The notes beneath the pieces were generated by a model. It saw nothing but the letters and a program-made list of their open reading frames with translations. It was not told the origin of the DNA and did not search any database. Positions 1 to 6,498 of a stretch of DNA of 16,175 nucleotides are shown one piece after another; position 1 is the stretch's first letter; each line of letters begins with the position of its first letter. Made by a program: the position numbers and the translations under genes. This DNA is from JBQTIP01 sp052388025. Its GTDB lineage: Bacteria > Actinomycetota > UBA4738 > HRBIN12. The stretch is taken from the NCBI GenBank assembly GCA_052388025.1, contig JBQTIP010000156.1:1-16175 (forward strand), written 5' to 3'.

Positions 1-288
1 GGCAACGTCTTCCTCGAGGCGGCGGCGTGCGGGCGCCCGGTCGTCGCCGGGAGCTCGGGCGGCGCGCGGGAGGCCCTCGTCGACGGCGTCACCGGGTTGC
101 TGGTCGACGGTGGCCAGACCGGCCCTGTGGCCGAGGCAGTCTCGGGGCTCCTCGCCGATCCAGGGCGCGCCGCGGCGATGGGAATGGCCGGGCGAGCGCG
201 TGTGGAGGGCTCGTTCACGTGGTCCCGCGTGGCCGAGACGCTCGCGCGCCGGTTGCGGGAGGCCGCCACCGGCCCGGATGCTCGGTGA
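1..288 (+). CDS. GT4-family glycosyltransferase, C-terminal fragment
   Basis: The reading frame is open from the first base of the window and stops at TGA 286-288, so only the last 95 residues are present. They carry the nucleotide-sugar-binding signature of GT-B fold, GT4-type glycosyltransferases: a FLEAAACGRPVVA-like stretch followed by SGGAREALVDGVTG and LLVDGG. In this family the glutamates here contact the donor sugar nucleotide. After it comes the usual C-terminal helix pattern (AVSGLLADPGRAAAMGMAGR, then EGSFTWSRVAE). The enzyme would be cytoplasmic or peripheral on the inner membrane and transfer a sugar to a lipid or glycan. The acceptor cannot be read from this piece. The family is clear; the specific substrate (for example phosphatidylinositol mannoside synthesis, common in Actinomycetota) is only a guess. 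Confidence 0.9.
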   Translation, partial: GNVFLEAAACGRPVVAGSSGGAREALVDGVTGLLVDGGQTGPVAEAVSGLLADPGRAAAMGMAGRARVEGSFTWSRVAETLARRLREAATGPDAR

Positions 289-336
289 AGCCTTCGGCGC
301 GGGGTACGCTCGCGGCGGCAGGAGTCCGATAGAGGA

Positions 337-1035
337 ATGGACATGGATCAGCAAGCCGATCGTCGCTGCCCCACCTGCGGCGCGCTCGCGAGCGCCGAGG
401 CGGAGTGGTGTGGGCAGTGCTACACGCCGTTCAGCGCTGCGTCTTCCGTCCGGGCGGAGCCGCGGCAGCCGGCCGCGGTGCGGTCGGCGACCGCCGCCGC
501 AAAGAGCGTGGCTCTATCCGGCGGAGTCACCCCCCTTCATGCTCCCGAAGGGCTCAGCGCCTGGCCCTGTGCGGTGTGCGGGAACCGGAGCCCGATAGAG
601 CTGGAGGCGTGCGTCTCCTGCGGGACACCGTTCGGCCGGGGCTACGACGAACCCGACGCGCGGCCGGTGGTGTCCCCCGGCAGCGCGGTGCTGTGGTCGC
701 TGGTGTTCCCCGGGTTAGGCCACCGGCTGAGCGGGAGGGGCATCGAGGGCCTGGCCCGCGCGGTGCTCTTCGCCTGGACGGTGGGCACCGTCATCGTGTT
801 GGCACTCTCGCGGTCCGGGAGGGGGGGGTTCGGGCCGGCCGGCCCGGTTCTCCTTCTCTTCGCGCTCGCGTCCATCGCGCTGTACGTCTTCTCCGCGATC
901 GATGCGCGACGTCTGGCGTCCGGCGAGGATCCGCTGCTCTCGTCGCGCGCGCTGCTCTGGGGCTCGGTAGCGGTGGTGCTGATCGCGATCGCATTGGCGG
1001 CGATCGCGACGATCAATGCGCCCCGCGCTCGGTAG
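337..1035 (+). CDS. Double zinc-ribbon membrane protein
   Basis: This 232-residue protein starts with two four-cysteine zinc ribbons, C11-x2-C14-x10-C25-x2-C28 and C78-x2-C81-x10-C92-x2-C95, joined by an Ala/Arg-rich linker. About three or four hydrophobic segments follow (roughly 114-128, 138-157, 168-188 and 206-227). The FPGLGHRLSGRG stretch near residue 124 resembles the 'PGLGQ-Y-G' turn of TM2 or DUF5683-type small membrane proteins. The ribbons should lie in the cytoplasm as a protein or nucleic-acid contact module. No catalytic motif is visible and the function is unknown. ATG 337 is called, but an in-frame ATG at 343 sits 6 bases after AGAGGA (331-336) and may be the true start; GGAG at 321-324 would serve ATG 337. 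A TACGCT box at 305-310 could be its -10 element. Confidence 0.85.
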   Translation: MDMDQQADRRCPTCGALASAEAEWCGQCYTPFSAASSVRAEPRQPAAVRSATAAAKSVALSGGVTPLHAPEGLSAWPCAVCGNRSPIELEACVSCGTPFGRGYDEPDARPVVSPGSAVLWSLVFPGLGHRLSGRGIEGLARAVLFAWTVGTVIVLALSRSGRGGFGPAGPVLLLFALASIALYVFSAIDARRLASGEDPLLSSRALLWGSVAVVLIAIALAAIATINAPRAR

Positions 1036-1038
1036 GAT
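1033..1038 (+). promoter_or_regulatory. Possible -10 box for the SRPBCC gene
   Basis: TAGGAT fits the actinobacterial TANNNT -10 pattern and lies 9 bases before ATG 1048; its TAG is also the stop codon of the preceding gene. No clear -35 and no Shine-Dalgarno are seen between the two genes, so the SRPBCC gene could be expressed from a leaderless message. Weak evidence by itself. Confidence 0.3.
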
Positions 1039-1047
1039 TCTCGGGCG

Positions 1048-1491
1048 ATGGGTGAGCACGCGGAGGGATCGATCGTGATCGAGGCGTCGGCCCCCGACGT
1101 CATGGAGGTCATCACCGACTACGAGGCGTACCCGGCGTGGGCCGACGTCCAGTCCGCGAAGGTGATGAAGCGCGGGGAGGGCGGCCTGGCGACGGAGGTG
1201 GCGTTCGAGGTCGACGTTCCCGCTTTGGGCAAGGCGACCTACACGCTCGCCTATCGCTACGCGCCGGGGGACGCCGGCGTCTCCTGGGTCACCACCGAGG
1301 CGAGGGGCGCCGTTCGCGACATCCGCGGCGAGTACCTTCTGGATGAGCTCGACGACGGCGAGACGAAGGTGACTTACCGGCTGCTGGTGGAGCTCGGCGT
1401 CCTGGTTCCGGGGTTCATCCGGACGCAGGGCTCGAAGCGTGTCATCGAGAACGCGCTGGAGAAGCTGAAGCGGCGGGTCGAGCTCGGCTAG
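1048..1491 (+). CDS. SRPBCC (START-like/polyketide cyclase) ligand-binding protein
   Basis: The 147-residue protein has the single-domain layout of the SRPBCC superfamily: an N-terminal strand (GSIVIEASAPDVMEVITDYEAYPAWADV) matching the usual 'I-A-P-E-V-W-D-Y-Y-P-W' pattern, a central set of beta strands, and a long amphipathic C-terminal helix (KRVIENALEKLKRRV). These proteins form a deep hydrophobic cavity that binds lipids, quinones or polyketides. Coq10, RatA and polyketide cyclases are relatives, but nothing here picks one. There is no signal peptide, so it is cytoplasmic. In Actinomycetota similar proteins are often encoded beside ArsA-type ATPases, as here (2 kb downstream). The next gene starts one base after its stop, so the two are probably co-transcribed. 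Confidence 0.88.
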   Translation: MGEHAEGSIVIEASAPDVMEVITDYEAYPAWADVQSAKVMKRGEGGLATEVAFEVDVPALGKATYTLAYRYAPGDAGVSWVTTEARGAVRDIRGEYLLDELDDGETKVTYRLLVELGVLVPGFIRTQGSKRVIENALEKLKRRVELG

Positions 1492-1492
1492 C

Positions 1493-2515
1493 GTGGCCTA
1501 CCGGCGCATTGTCCTCGGCTCGGATGGATCCGACTTCGCGCGCGGTGCGGAGCACGCCGCCGCGTCCATCGCAAGGGCGTGTGCCGCCGAGCTGCTGATC
1601 GTCCACGCGGCCGGGCGCGTCGGGGAGTCGGCGGCCGTCCTCGACCGGGCCGTGCTGGCCGCCGCCGCGCAGGGCATCGAGCCGAGAACGGAGTCGAGGG
1701 TCGGCGCGCCGGCAGAGGTCGTCGTCGAGGTTGCCGACCAGGCAGACGCCGACCTGATCGTCCTCGGCAGCCGGGGGCTGACGCTCGGTCAGCAGATCAT
1801 TGGGAGCGTTGCGCACGCGGTCTCCCGCCGCGCTCCTTGCGACGTCCTGCTAGTCGGCGAGCGCACCCCCGCGATCTTGCAAGAGCGCGGTTGGATCTAC
1901 ACCCGCATCCTCGTCGCAACCGACGGATCACCCACGGCGGATCGTGCGGCCCGCAAGGGACTCGGGCTCGCGGAAACCGTCGGCGCCCGGGCCACGCTTG
2001 TCTTCGTCGGCCACCCGAAGACCGGGGAGCTGGTGCTGAGGGATACGGTCGCGGTTCAAGGGCACGGTGGCGATGTCTCCCTCCGTCTCCTCGAGGGCGA
2101 TCCCGCCGAGAGGATAATGGAGGTGGCCCGCGGAGAAGGACACGACCTGATCGTCGTTGGCAACAAGGGCATGACCGGCGCGAAGAGCCTTCTGCTCGGA
2201 TCCGTGCCGAAGAAGATCTCCGAGTACGCCCCGTGCGACGTGCTGATCGCCCGGACGGTCACCCAGGCCCTCTCGGAGCTGAAGAGGGGAGAGGGCGGGC
2301 TCGTCACCTCAGGCGACCGGAAGATCGCCGCGTACCGCGACGGGCGCGGTGTGGTGCACGCGATGTCGGCCCGGTGCACGCACATGGGCTGCACGGTAGG
2401 CTGGAACGCCGCGGAGAAGAGCTGGGACTGCCCCTGCCATGGATCGCGGTTCGCCCCCAGCGGGGAAGTGGTCAACGGTCCCGCGAAGAAGCCACTCGAG
2501 CCGACCGACCTCTAG
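1493..2515 (+). CDS. Usp-Usp-Rieske [2Fe-2S] fusion protein
   Basis: The 340-residue protein has three parts. Usp domain 1 (residues 1-122) and Usp domain 2 (136-254) each begin with the RIVLGSDGS / RILVATDGS strand-turn. Domain 2 has the full ATP-binding motif G223-x2-G226-x9-G236-S237; domain 1 has only eight residues between G95 and G104. Residues about 260-340 form a Rieske domain: C295-T-H297-x2-C300 and C313-P-C315-H316-G-S. C295, H297, C313 and H316 would ligate a [2Fe-2S] cluster, C300 and C315 would form the stabilising disulfide, and the CHGS serine is typical of high-potential bc-type clusters. The Rieske part (GEGGLV, AAYRD, NAAEKSWDCPCHGSRF) resembles the C-terminal domain of FAD-dependent oxidoreductase-Rieske proteins. 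There is no membrane segment. The role is presumably redox or energy sensing, which is inference. Start GTG 1493 leaves one base after the previous stop. Confidence 0.9.
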   Translation: MAYRRIVLGSDGSDFARGAEHAAASIARACAAELLIVHAAGRVGESAAVLDRAVLAAAAQGIEPRTESRVGAPAEVVVEVADQADADLIVLGSRGLTLGQQIIGSVAHAVSRRAPCDVLLVGERTPAILQERGWIYTRILVATDGSPTADRAARKGLGLAETVGARATLVFVGHPKTGELVLRDTVAVQGHGGDVSLRLLEGDPAERIMEVARGEGHDLIVVGNKGMTGAKSLLLGSVPKKISEYAPCDVLIARTVTQALSELKRGEGGLVTSGDRKIAAYRDGRGVVHAMSARCTHMGCTVGWNAAEKSWDCPCHGSRFAPSGEVVNGPAKKPLEPTDL

Positions 2516-3000
2516 CCCGGCTTGAAGACCATCAGCCAGACGATCACGAGGAGCGTCGCGAACCCGAGGTAGGCCGAGATCATCGGACGCCGGGAGATCA
2601 GCAGGGCATCGAGCTCCTCGTCGCTCTTCCGGGGAACTCCAGAGGGACGGAGCTCGATCGCCTCGGTCACGCCGCGGTAGTAAGGACGCGCCATCGAGAG
2701 CATCACGCCCGTGATGCCGACGAGGAGGATCAGGGAAGCCCAGATCCACCAGTGCCCCCACGAGCTGAGCGCGAACCCCGCACCGATACCCCCGGTCAGG
2801 AGCACGAGCAGGAAAACGTAGAGGGCGATCGCCGTAGACCCGGAGAACTGGATCAGCTCCTTGATGCGCGCCCGATCGCGCTCCTTCCGCAGCCGGAAGT
2901 AGACGGCGGTCGACACGCCGTGAGCGAGCAGGAACCCGACCACGCCGACGATGTGGATGAAGATCCACCAGCGGAAGTCGATCCCGAAGAACGAGGGCAT
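2512..3000 (-). CDS. Four-helix integral membrane protein (DUF2269-like)
   Basis: The 162-residue protein has four hydrophobic segments: FRWWIFIHIVGVVGFLLAHG near the start, STAIALYVFLLVLLTGGIG, WWIWASLILLVGITGVMLS, and a last one ending ATLLVIVWLMVFKPG. The first helix has a conserved-looking H-x8-H pair (IHIVGVVGFLLAHG). A basic loop with RKERDRARI follows helix 1 and a charged loop precedes helix 4. The layout resembles DUF2269/CopD-like predicted membrane proteins, some of which are thought to handle haem or copper, but I cannot confirm the family. It runs convergently into the Usp-Rieske gene and the two stop codons share CTAG at 2512-2515. A link to that redox protein is attractive but unproven. 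The ATG is preceded by a TATAGT box at 3010-3015, so translation may be leaderless. Confidence 0.8.
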   Translation of the reverse strand: MPSFFGIDFRWWIFIHIVGVVGFLLAHGVSTAVYFRLRKERDRARIKELIQFSGSTAIALYVFLLVLLTGGIGAGFALSSWGHWWIWASLILLVGITGVMLSMARPYYRGVTEAIELRPSGVPRKSDEELDALLISRRPMISAYLGFATLLVIVWLMVFKPG

Positions 3001-3009
3001 CGGCGCCGG

Positions 3010-3015
3010 ACTATA
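3010..3015 (-). promoter_or_regulatory. -10 box for the four-helix membrane protein
   Basis: On the minus strand this reads TATAGT, one base from the TATAAT consensus. It ends 9 bases before the ATG (complement of 2998-3000), so the transcript would start at or within a few bases of the start codon. No Shine-Dalgarno and no good -35 are seen. It faces away from the ArsA promoter in an 89-base divergent gap. Confidence 0.45.
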
Positions 3016-3050
3016 GCAAGCTCGGACGGCCGGGCCTCGAGCGACCGTTC

Positions 3051-3082
3051 CTGAAGAGCGGCCGCGTGCCAGCCGATAAGCT
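3051..3082 (+). promoter_or_regulatory. Putative leaderless promoter of the ArsA operon
   Basis: TAAGCT at 3077-3082 (or the overlapping GATAAG at 3075-3080) fits an actinobacterial -10 and lies 7 bases before ATG 3090. CTGAAG at 3051-3056 is a weak -35 candidate, 18 bases before GATAAG. No Shine-Dalgarno precedes the ATG, consistent with a leaderless message. Confidence 0.4.
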
Positions 3083-3089
3083 AGGGCCG

Positions 3090-4307
3090 ATGCGCATCCT
3101 TCTGTTCACCGGAAAAGGCGGCGTGGGCAAGACGACCGTCGCCGCCGCCACCGCCGTCCGGGCCGCTCTGGACGGCCATCGAACTCTGGTGATGAGCACC
3201 GACCCGGCGCATTCGCTCGCCGACTCGTTCGATGTCGAGATCGGCGACCAGGCCACGCCGGTCGCGCCGAGGCTGTGGGCCGAGCAGATCGACGCCCAGC
3301 AACGCCTGGAGTCGAACTGGCGAGAGATTCAGGACTACTTCATCCAGCTCATGAGCTGGGCGGGCGTGGAGACGATCCAGGCCGAGGAGCTCTCGGTCAT
3401 CCCCGGCCTCGACGAGATCTTCAGCCTGATCGACATCAAGCGTCACGTCGACGAGAAGACGTACGATCTCCTGGTTGTCGACTGCGCCCCGACCGCGGAG
3501 ACGCTCCGGCTGCTGTCGCTACCAGAGGTCATGAACTGGTACATCGAGCGGATCTTCCCGGTCGAACGACGCGTCGTGAAGACGATCCGTCCGCTCGTGA
3601 CGAGGATCACCACGCTGCCGATCGCCGGCGACCAGTTCTTCGGCGCCGTGGAACGCTTGCACCGCAACCTGGACGCGGTCCGGCGCATCCTGACCGACGA
3701 GACGACGTCGTCTGTCCGCCTCGTCGTGAACCTCGAGAAGATGGTCATCGCGGAGGCGCGCCGGACGTACACGTACCTGTCGCTGTTCGGCTACCGGTGT
3801 GACGCCGTGGTCGTGAACCGCATCATCCCCGACACGGTGACGGATCCGTACTTCGGTAAATGGAAGGACATCCAGGCCGAGCACCTCGTCACGGTGCGCG
3901 AGTCGTTCGAACCCGTGCCGATCCTCACCGCGCGGCTCTTCGACCGCGAGATGGTGGGCGTGCCTCTTCTCGAGCAGATGAGCGACGAGGTCTACGAAGG
4001 CCGAGACGTGACGGAGATCCTGTACCAGGACGACCCGATCCGGGTTCGAAAGCGCGGGTCGGGGTACACGCTCACGATGCGGCTGCCGTTCGTCTCCCGG
4101 GACGACATGGACGTGCATCGACGGGGCGACGAGCTGTTCGTGCGGGTGGGCTCCTTCAAGCGGAGCATCATCCTCCCGCAGACGCTGCAGCGCCTCGATG
4201 TCCGCGGCGCGAGCTTCGTCGGCGACAACCTGGAGATCGTGTTCACCAGGCAGCCGGGTGAGGGCAGACCGCATCAGGCCGCTCGAGGGGGGAGAAGGCA
4301 TGGCTGA
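3090..4307 (+). CDS. ArsA/Get3-family ATPase with C-terminal HSP20-like domain
   Basis: This 405-residue P-loop ATPase has the deviant Walker A of the SIMIBI class at its N terminus (GKGGVGKTT, residues 8-16), a switch I D38-P-A-H-S motif, and a switch II stretch DCAPTAETLRLL. Residues about 320-395 form an alpha-crystallin/HSP20-like beta domain (YTLTMRLPFVSRDDMDV, RRGDELFVRVGSFKR), the layout of bacterial ArsA_HSP20 and plastid Get3-type proteins. The CxxC of eukaryotic Get3 and the cysteine triad of arsenite-pumping ArsA are not seen, so arsenite efflux is unlikely. Client-protein or membrane-protein targeting is a better guess. ATG 3090 is chosen over GTG 3066 because it puts the beta strand and P-loop right at the N terminus and suits a leaderless promoter. 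The next gene overlaps its end by 8 bases. Confidence 0.9.
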   Translation: MRILLFTGKGGVGKTTVAAATAVRAALDGHRTLVMSTDPAHSLADSFDVEIGDQATPVAPRLWAEQIDAQQRLESNWREIQDYFIQLMSWAGVETIQAEELSVIPGLDEIFSLIDIKRHVDEKTYDLLVVDCAPTAETLRLLSLPEVMNWYIERIFPVERRVVKTIRPLVTRITTLPIAGDQFFGAVERLHRNLDAVRRILTDETTSSVRLVVNLEKMVIAEARRTYTYLSLFGYRCDAVVVNRIIPDTVTDPYFGKWKDIQAEHLVTVRESFEPVPILTARLFDREMVGVPLLEQMSDEVYEGRDVTEILYQDDPIRVRKRGSGYTLTMRLPFVSRDDMDVHRRGDELFVRVGSFKRSIILPQTLQRLDVRGASFVGDNLEIVFTRQPGEGRPHQAARGGRRHG

Positions 4308-4599
4308 GCAGCCCAGGTCGAAGAAGCGAGCCGCCGGAGGATCCACGAGCGGGCCCCGCCCGGCGAGCCGCGCCGATTCCAAGGGGAAGGCCCGGGCCCG
4401 GGATCCCGTGTGCCCAGTCGCGTTCTGCCCGGTGGGCATGGCTCTCACGACCGCGCAGCAGGCTGGCCCCGATGTGGTGGAGCACCTGCTCGCGGCCGCC
4501 AGGGAGTTCCTGCTGGCCGCCAGGGCCGCGATCGACGTGCGAGCGGACGGGTTCGAGCGCAAGGACGGCAACCGGCTCGAGAGGATCGAGATCGGGTGA
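4300..4599 (+). CDS. Small conserved-looking protein with C-x4-C motif
   Basis: ATG 4300 overlaps the end of the ArsA gene (ATGGCTGA) and has a purine-rich site, GGGGGGAGAAG, directly upstream. The 99-residue product starts with a basic, disordered-looking Lys/Arg/Ala/Ser/Gly tail (residues 1-30). DPVCPVAFCPVGM follows, with two cysteines four residues apart, then an amphipathic alanine-rich helix with a near-repeat LLAAAREFLLAARAA, and a charged end (FERKDGNRLERIEIG). It has no signal peptide or membrane segment. I do not recognise a named family, although small proteins of this type sit between ArsA-like and ROK glucokinase genes in other Actinomycetota as far as I recall. The overlap suggests translational coupling with the ATPase, so it may be a partner or client adaptor; this is inference. 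Confidence 0.75.
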   Translation: MAEQPRSKKRAAGGSTSGPRPASRADSKGKARARDPVCPVAFCPVGMALTTAQQAGPDVVEHLLAAAREFLLAARAAIDVRADGFERKDGNRLERIEIG

Positions 4600-4645
4600 G
4601 GGCCCTCGACCAGCCGCTCCTCCTCCTGCGGTCCTAGGCGGCCCG

Positions 4646-5593
4646 GTGGGGGACCAGGCGATCGGGGTCGACGTCGGTGGGACGAAGATCGCCGCGCTCC
4701 GGGTCGCTCGCGACGGCACCGTCCTCGCGCGAGCGACGGTGCCGACGCCGGCGGAGGACGCGGAAGCCACCCTGGGCGAGGTCGCATCGGTGGCCGGGCG
4801 CCTGCTTTCGCCTGAGATCGTGGGGATCGGTGTGGGGGCCGCAGGCATGGTCGAGGCCGGCACCGGGACGCTCCGATACGCGCCCAACCTCGCTTGGCGG
4901 GATCTTCCTGTTGCCCGATGGATAACCCATGCCCTGGGCCTCCCCTGCCGAGTCGAGAACGACGCGAACGTCGCGGCGTGGGGCGAGCACCTCTTTGGAG
5001 CCGGCCGCGGCTACGAGCACATGCTCCTGGTCACCGTGGGTACGGGGATCGGAGGCGGCATCGTATCCGGCGGAAGGTTGTTCCGCGGGGCGCACGGCTT
5101 CGCCGCGGAGATCGGGCACGTCATCGTGGAGCCGGACGGACCGGTCTGCGGGTGCGGCAACCGAGGCTGCTGGGAGCAGGTCGCCGCCGGTCGGGCCATC
5201 GACCGGCTCGGGCGAAAGGCGGTCCGGGACCACCCTCGGTCGCTTGTCGCCGCGCTCGCAGACGGCGACCCCGGGCGAGTGGACGGGGGGGTCGTCACCG
5301 AGGCGGCCCGGCGGGGCGACGACGTGGCCGTGCGCATCCTGGCGGAGGTTGGGAGGCGTCTCGGTGAGGGCATCGCCGGACTGGTCAACATCCTGGATCC
5401 GGAGGTGGTCGTGGTCGGCGGGGGAGCCGCCCACGCCGGCGAGCTCCTGTTGGAGCCGGCCCGAATAGCGTTCCGGGACGCGGTGGAGGCGCCCGATCAC
5501 CGGCCGGAGGTCCCGATCCTGGCGGCGGAGCTCGGCAACGATGCCGGCGCCGTCGGGGCCGCGGCTCTGGCGCTCGAGGAACTCGGCGGGTGA
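4646..5593 (+). CDS. glk: ROK-family glucokinase
   Basis: The 315-residue protein has every ROK kinase mark. These are the phosphate-binding D9-V-G-G-T-K14, the sugar-binding and catalytic E104-N-D-A-N (D106 would be the base), a GTGIGGGIV phosphate loop, and E155-I-G-H158 followed by the zinc site C168-x-C170-x4-C175 in the pattern CGCGNRGCWEQ. The combination of EIGH with the zinc-binding loop is typical of actinobacterial glucose kinases (GlkA type) that phosphorylate glucose with ATP or polyphosphate. Repressor-type ROK proteins carry an N-terminal winged helix, absent here. GTG 4646 is chosen because it puts the first beta strand at residue 5; earlier in-frame starts would add nonhomologous sequence over the preceding gene. 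It sits 46 bases after the small Cys protein and overlaps the next gene by GTGA. Confidence 0.88.
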   Translation: MGDQAIGVDVGGTKIAALRVARDGTVLARATVPTPAEDAEATLGEVASVAGRLLSPEIVGIGVGAAGMVEAGTGTLRYAPNLAWRDLPVARWITHALGLPCRVENDANVAAWGEHLFGAGRGYEHMLLVTVGTGIGGGIVSGGRLFRGAHGFAAEIGHVIVEPDGPVCGCGNRGCWEQVAAGRAIDRLGRKAVRDHPRSLVAALADGDPGRVDGGVVTEAARRGDDVAVRILAEVGRRLGEGIAGLVNILDPEVVVVGGGAAHAGELLLEPARIAFRDAVEAPDHRPEVPILAAELGNDAGAVGAAALALEELGG

Positions 5594-6498
5594 GGATCGG
5601 CCTCGTCCTTCCGCTCTTCTCCGGTGACGCGAGGAAGGTCATGGCGTACGCGCAGCGTGCGGAGGAGCTCGGCTATGGGGGCGTGTTCGCGTTCGACCAC
5701 TTCTTCCCGCCCGGCGCGCCGAGCGACCGTCCCTCGCTCGAGGCTTTCGCCACCCTCTCAGCGGTCGGCGCCGCCACCGAACGAATCATGGTGGGTACGC
5801 TGGTGGCGCGCGCATCGCTCCGTCCCGCCGGGCTCATCGCGAAGATGGTCGCGGCGATCGACGACATCACGGGGGGGCGGATGATCTTCGGCATCGGCAC
5901 CGGTGACCCGATCGACCGTCCCGAGCACGTGGCGTACGGGCTGCCGATGCCGGGCGTCGCGGATCGCCGGGCACACCTGGTCGAGACGATCCGGGCGGCG
6001 AAATGCCTCTTTGGAGGCGAGGCTTGGCCCGGGGGAGCCTTCGTGCCGGCGATGACCGGGCCGCTGCGGCCGCCGCCCGTAACCCCGGGGGGGCCGCCCG
6101 TGTGGGTCGGGGGCCAGGCCGAGGAGCTCGTCCGGCTGGCCGGGCGCTTCGCTGACGGCTGGAACGGGTGGGGCCTGCACGTCCCCGAATTCGCGAGGAA
6201 GGTGGCCGTCCTGGCCGAGGCGTCCGGCGAGGCCGGGCGTACGTGCGAGCCGAGCTGGGCGGGAATCGCGGTCGTGGGCCGGGACGACGTTGAGGCCGGG
6301 CAGATGCTCGAGGCCCGGTCGGCGAAGGGGCTGCTCGAGACCAATGTGTGGGTGGGGACCGTCGAGGCCTTCGTGGTGTTTCTCACTGGCCTGCGGGACG
6401 CCGGCGCCACCTGGGCCGTGCTGGTGCCGGCCGGCCCGCCCGACCGAATCGAGATGATCGCGAGGCAGGTCATTCCCAGGGTCGCCGGTCGCACGTGA
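5590..6498 (+). CDS. LLM-class, probably F420-dependent, oxidoreductase
   Basis: The 302-residue protein is a bacterial-luciferase-like TIM barrel. It opens with RIGLVLPLFSGDARKVMAYA and AEELGYGGVFAFDHFF, then shows ERIMVGTLVARASLRPAGLIAKM and the strongly diagnostic ITGGRMIFGIGTGD. Later come PPVWVGGQ and RFADGWNGWG, which line the flavin or deazaflavin pocket in this family. Actinobacterial members mostly use coenzyme F420 for hydride transfer and act on varied substrates; the substrate is not readable here. It is cytoplasmic with no signal peptide. Start GTG 5590 overlaps the glucokinase stop (GTGA), and its own stop overlaps the cyclo-ligase start in the same way, so translation of the three is probably coupled. 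Whether F420 or FMN is used is not decided by the sequence. Confidence 0.85.
   Translation: MRIGLVLPLFSGDARKVMAYAQRAEELGYGGVFAFDHFFPPGAPSDRPSLEAFATLSAVGAATERIMVGTLVARASLRPAGLIAKMVAAIDDITGGRMIFGIGTGDPIDRPEHVAYGLPMPGVADRRAHLVETIRAAKCLFGGEAWPGGAFVPAMTGPLRPPPVTPGGPPVWVGGQAEELVRLAGRFADGWNGWGLHVPEFARKVAVLAEASGEAGRTCEPSWAGIAVVGRDDVEAGQMLEARSAKGLLETNVWVGTVEAFVVFLTGLRDAGATWAVLVPAGPPDRIEMIARQVIPRVAGRT

Noticed and set aside
1579..3054. A 491-residue open frame on the + strand across the Usp-Rieske gene and the convergent membrane gene
   Set aside because: It is rich in Arg/Gly/Pro with no family features and covers two genes with clear domains; it is a high-GC shadow frame.
3066..3089. GTG 3066 as the ArsA start
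   Set aside because: It would add eight nonconserved residues before the first beta strand, has no ribosome site, and overlaps the likely -10 box.
4300..4307. The same ATGGCTGA overlap at the ArsA end and at the regulator end (13187-13194)
   Set aside because: An Ala second codon and a TGA stop are both common here; two 8-base matches are likely coincidence rather than a shared signal.
4387..4402. GC palindrome CCCGGGCCCGGG as a regulatory site
   Set aside because: It lies inside the small Cys-protein gene in Arg/Ala codons, and such short palindromes are expected at this GC content.
4472..4645. An upstream start for the glucokinase at 4472
   Set aside because: It would overlap the small Cys protein for 128 bases and add 58 low-complexity residues; GTG 4646 fits the ROK family length.
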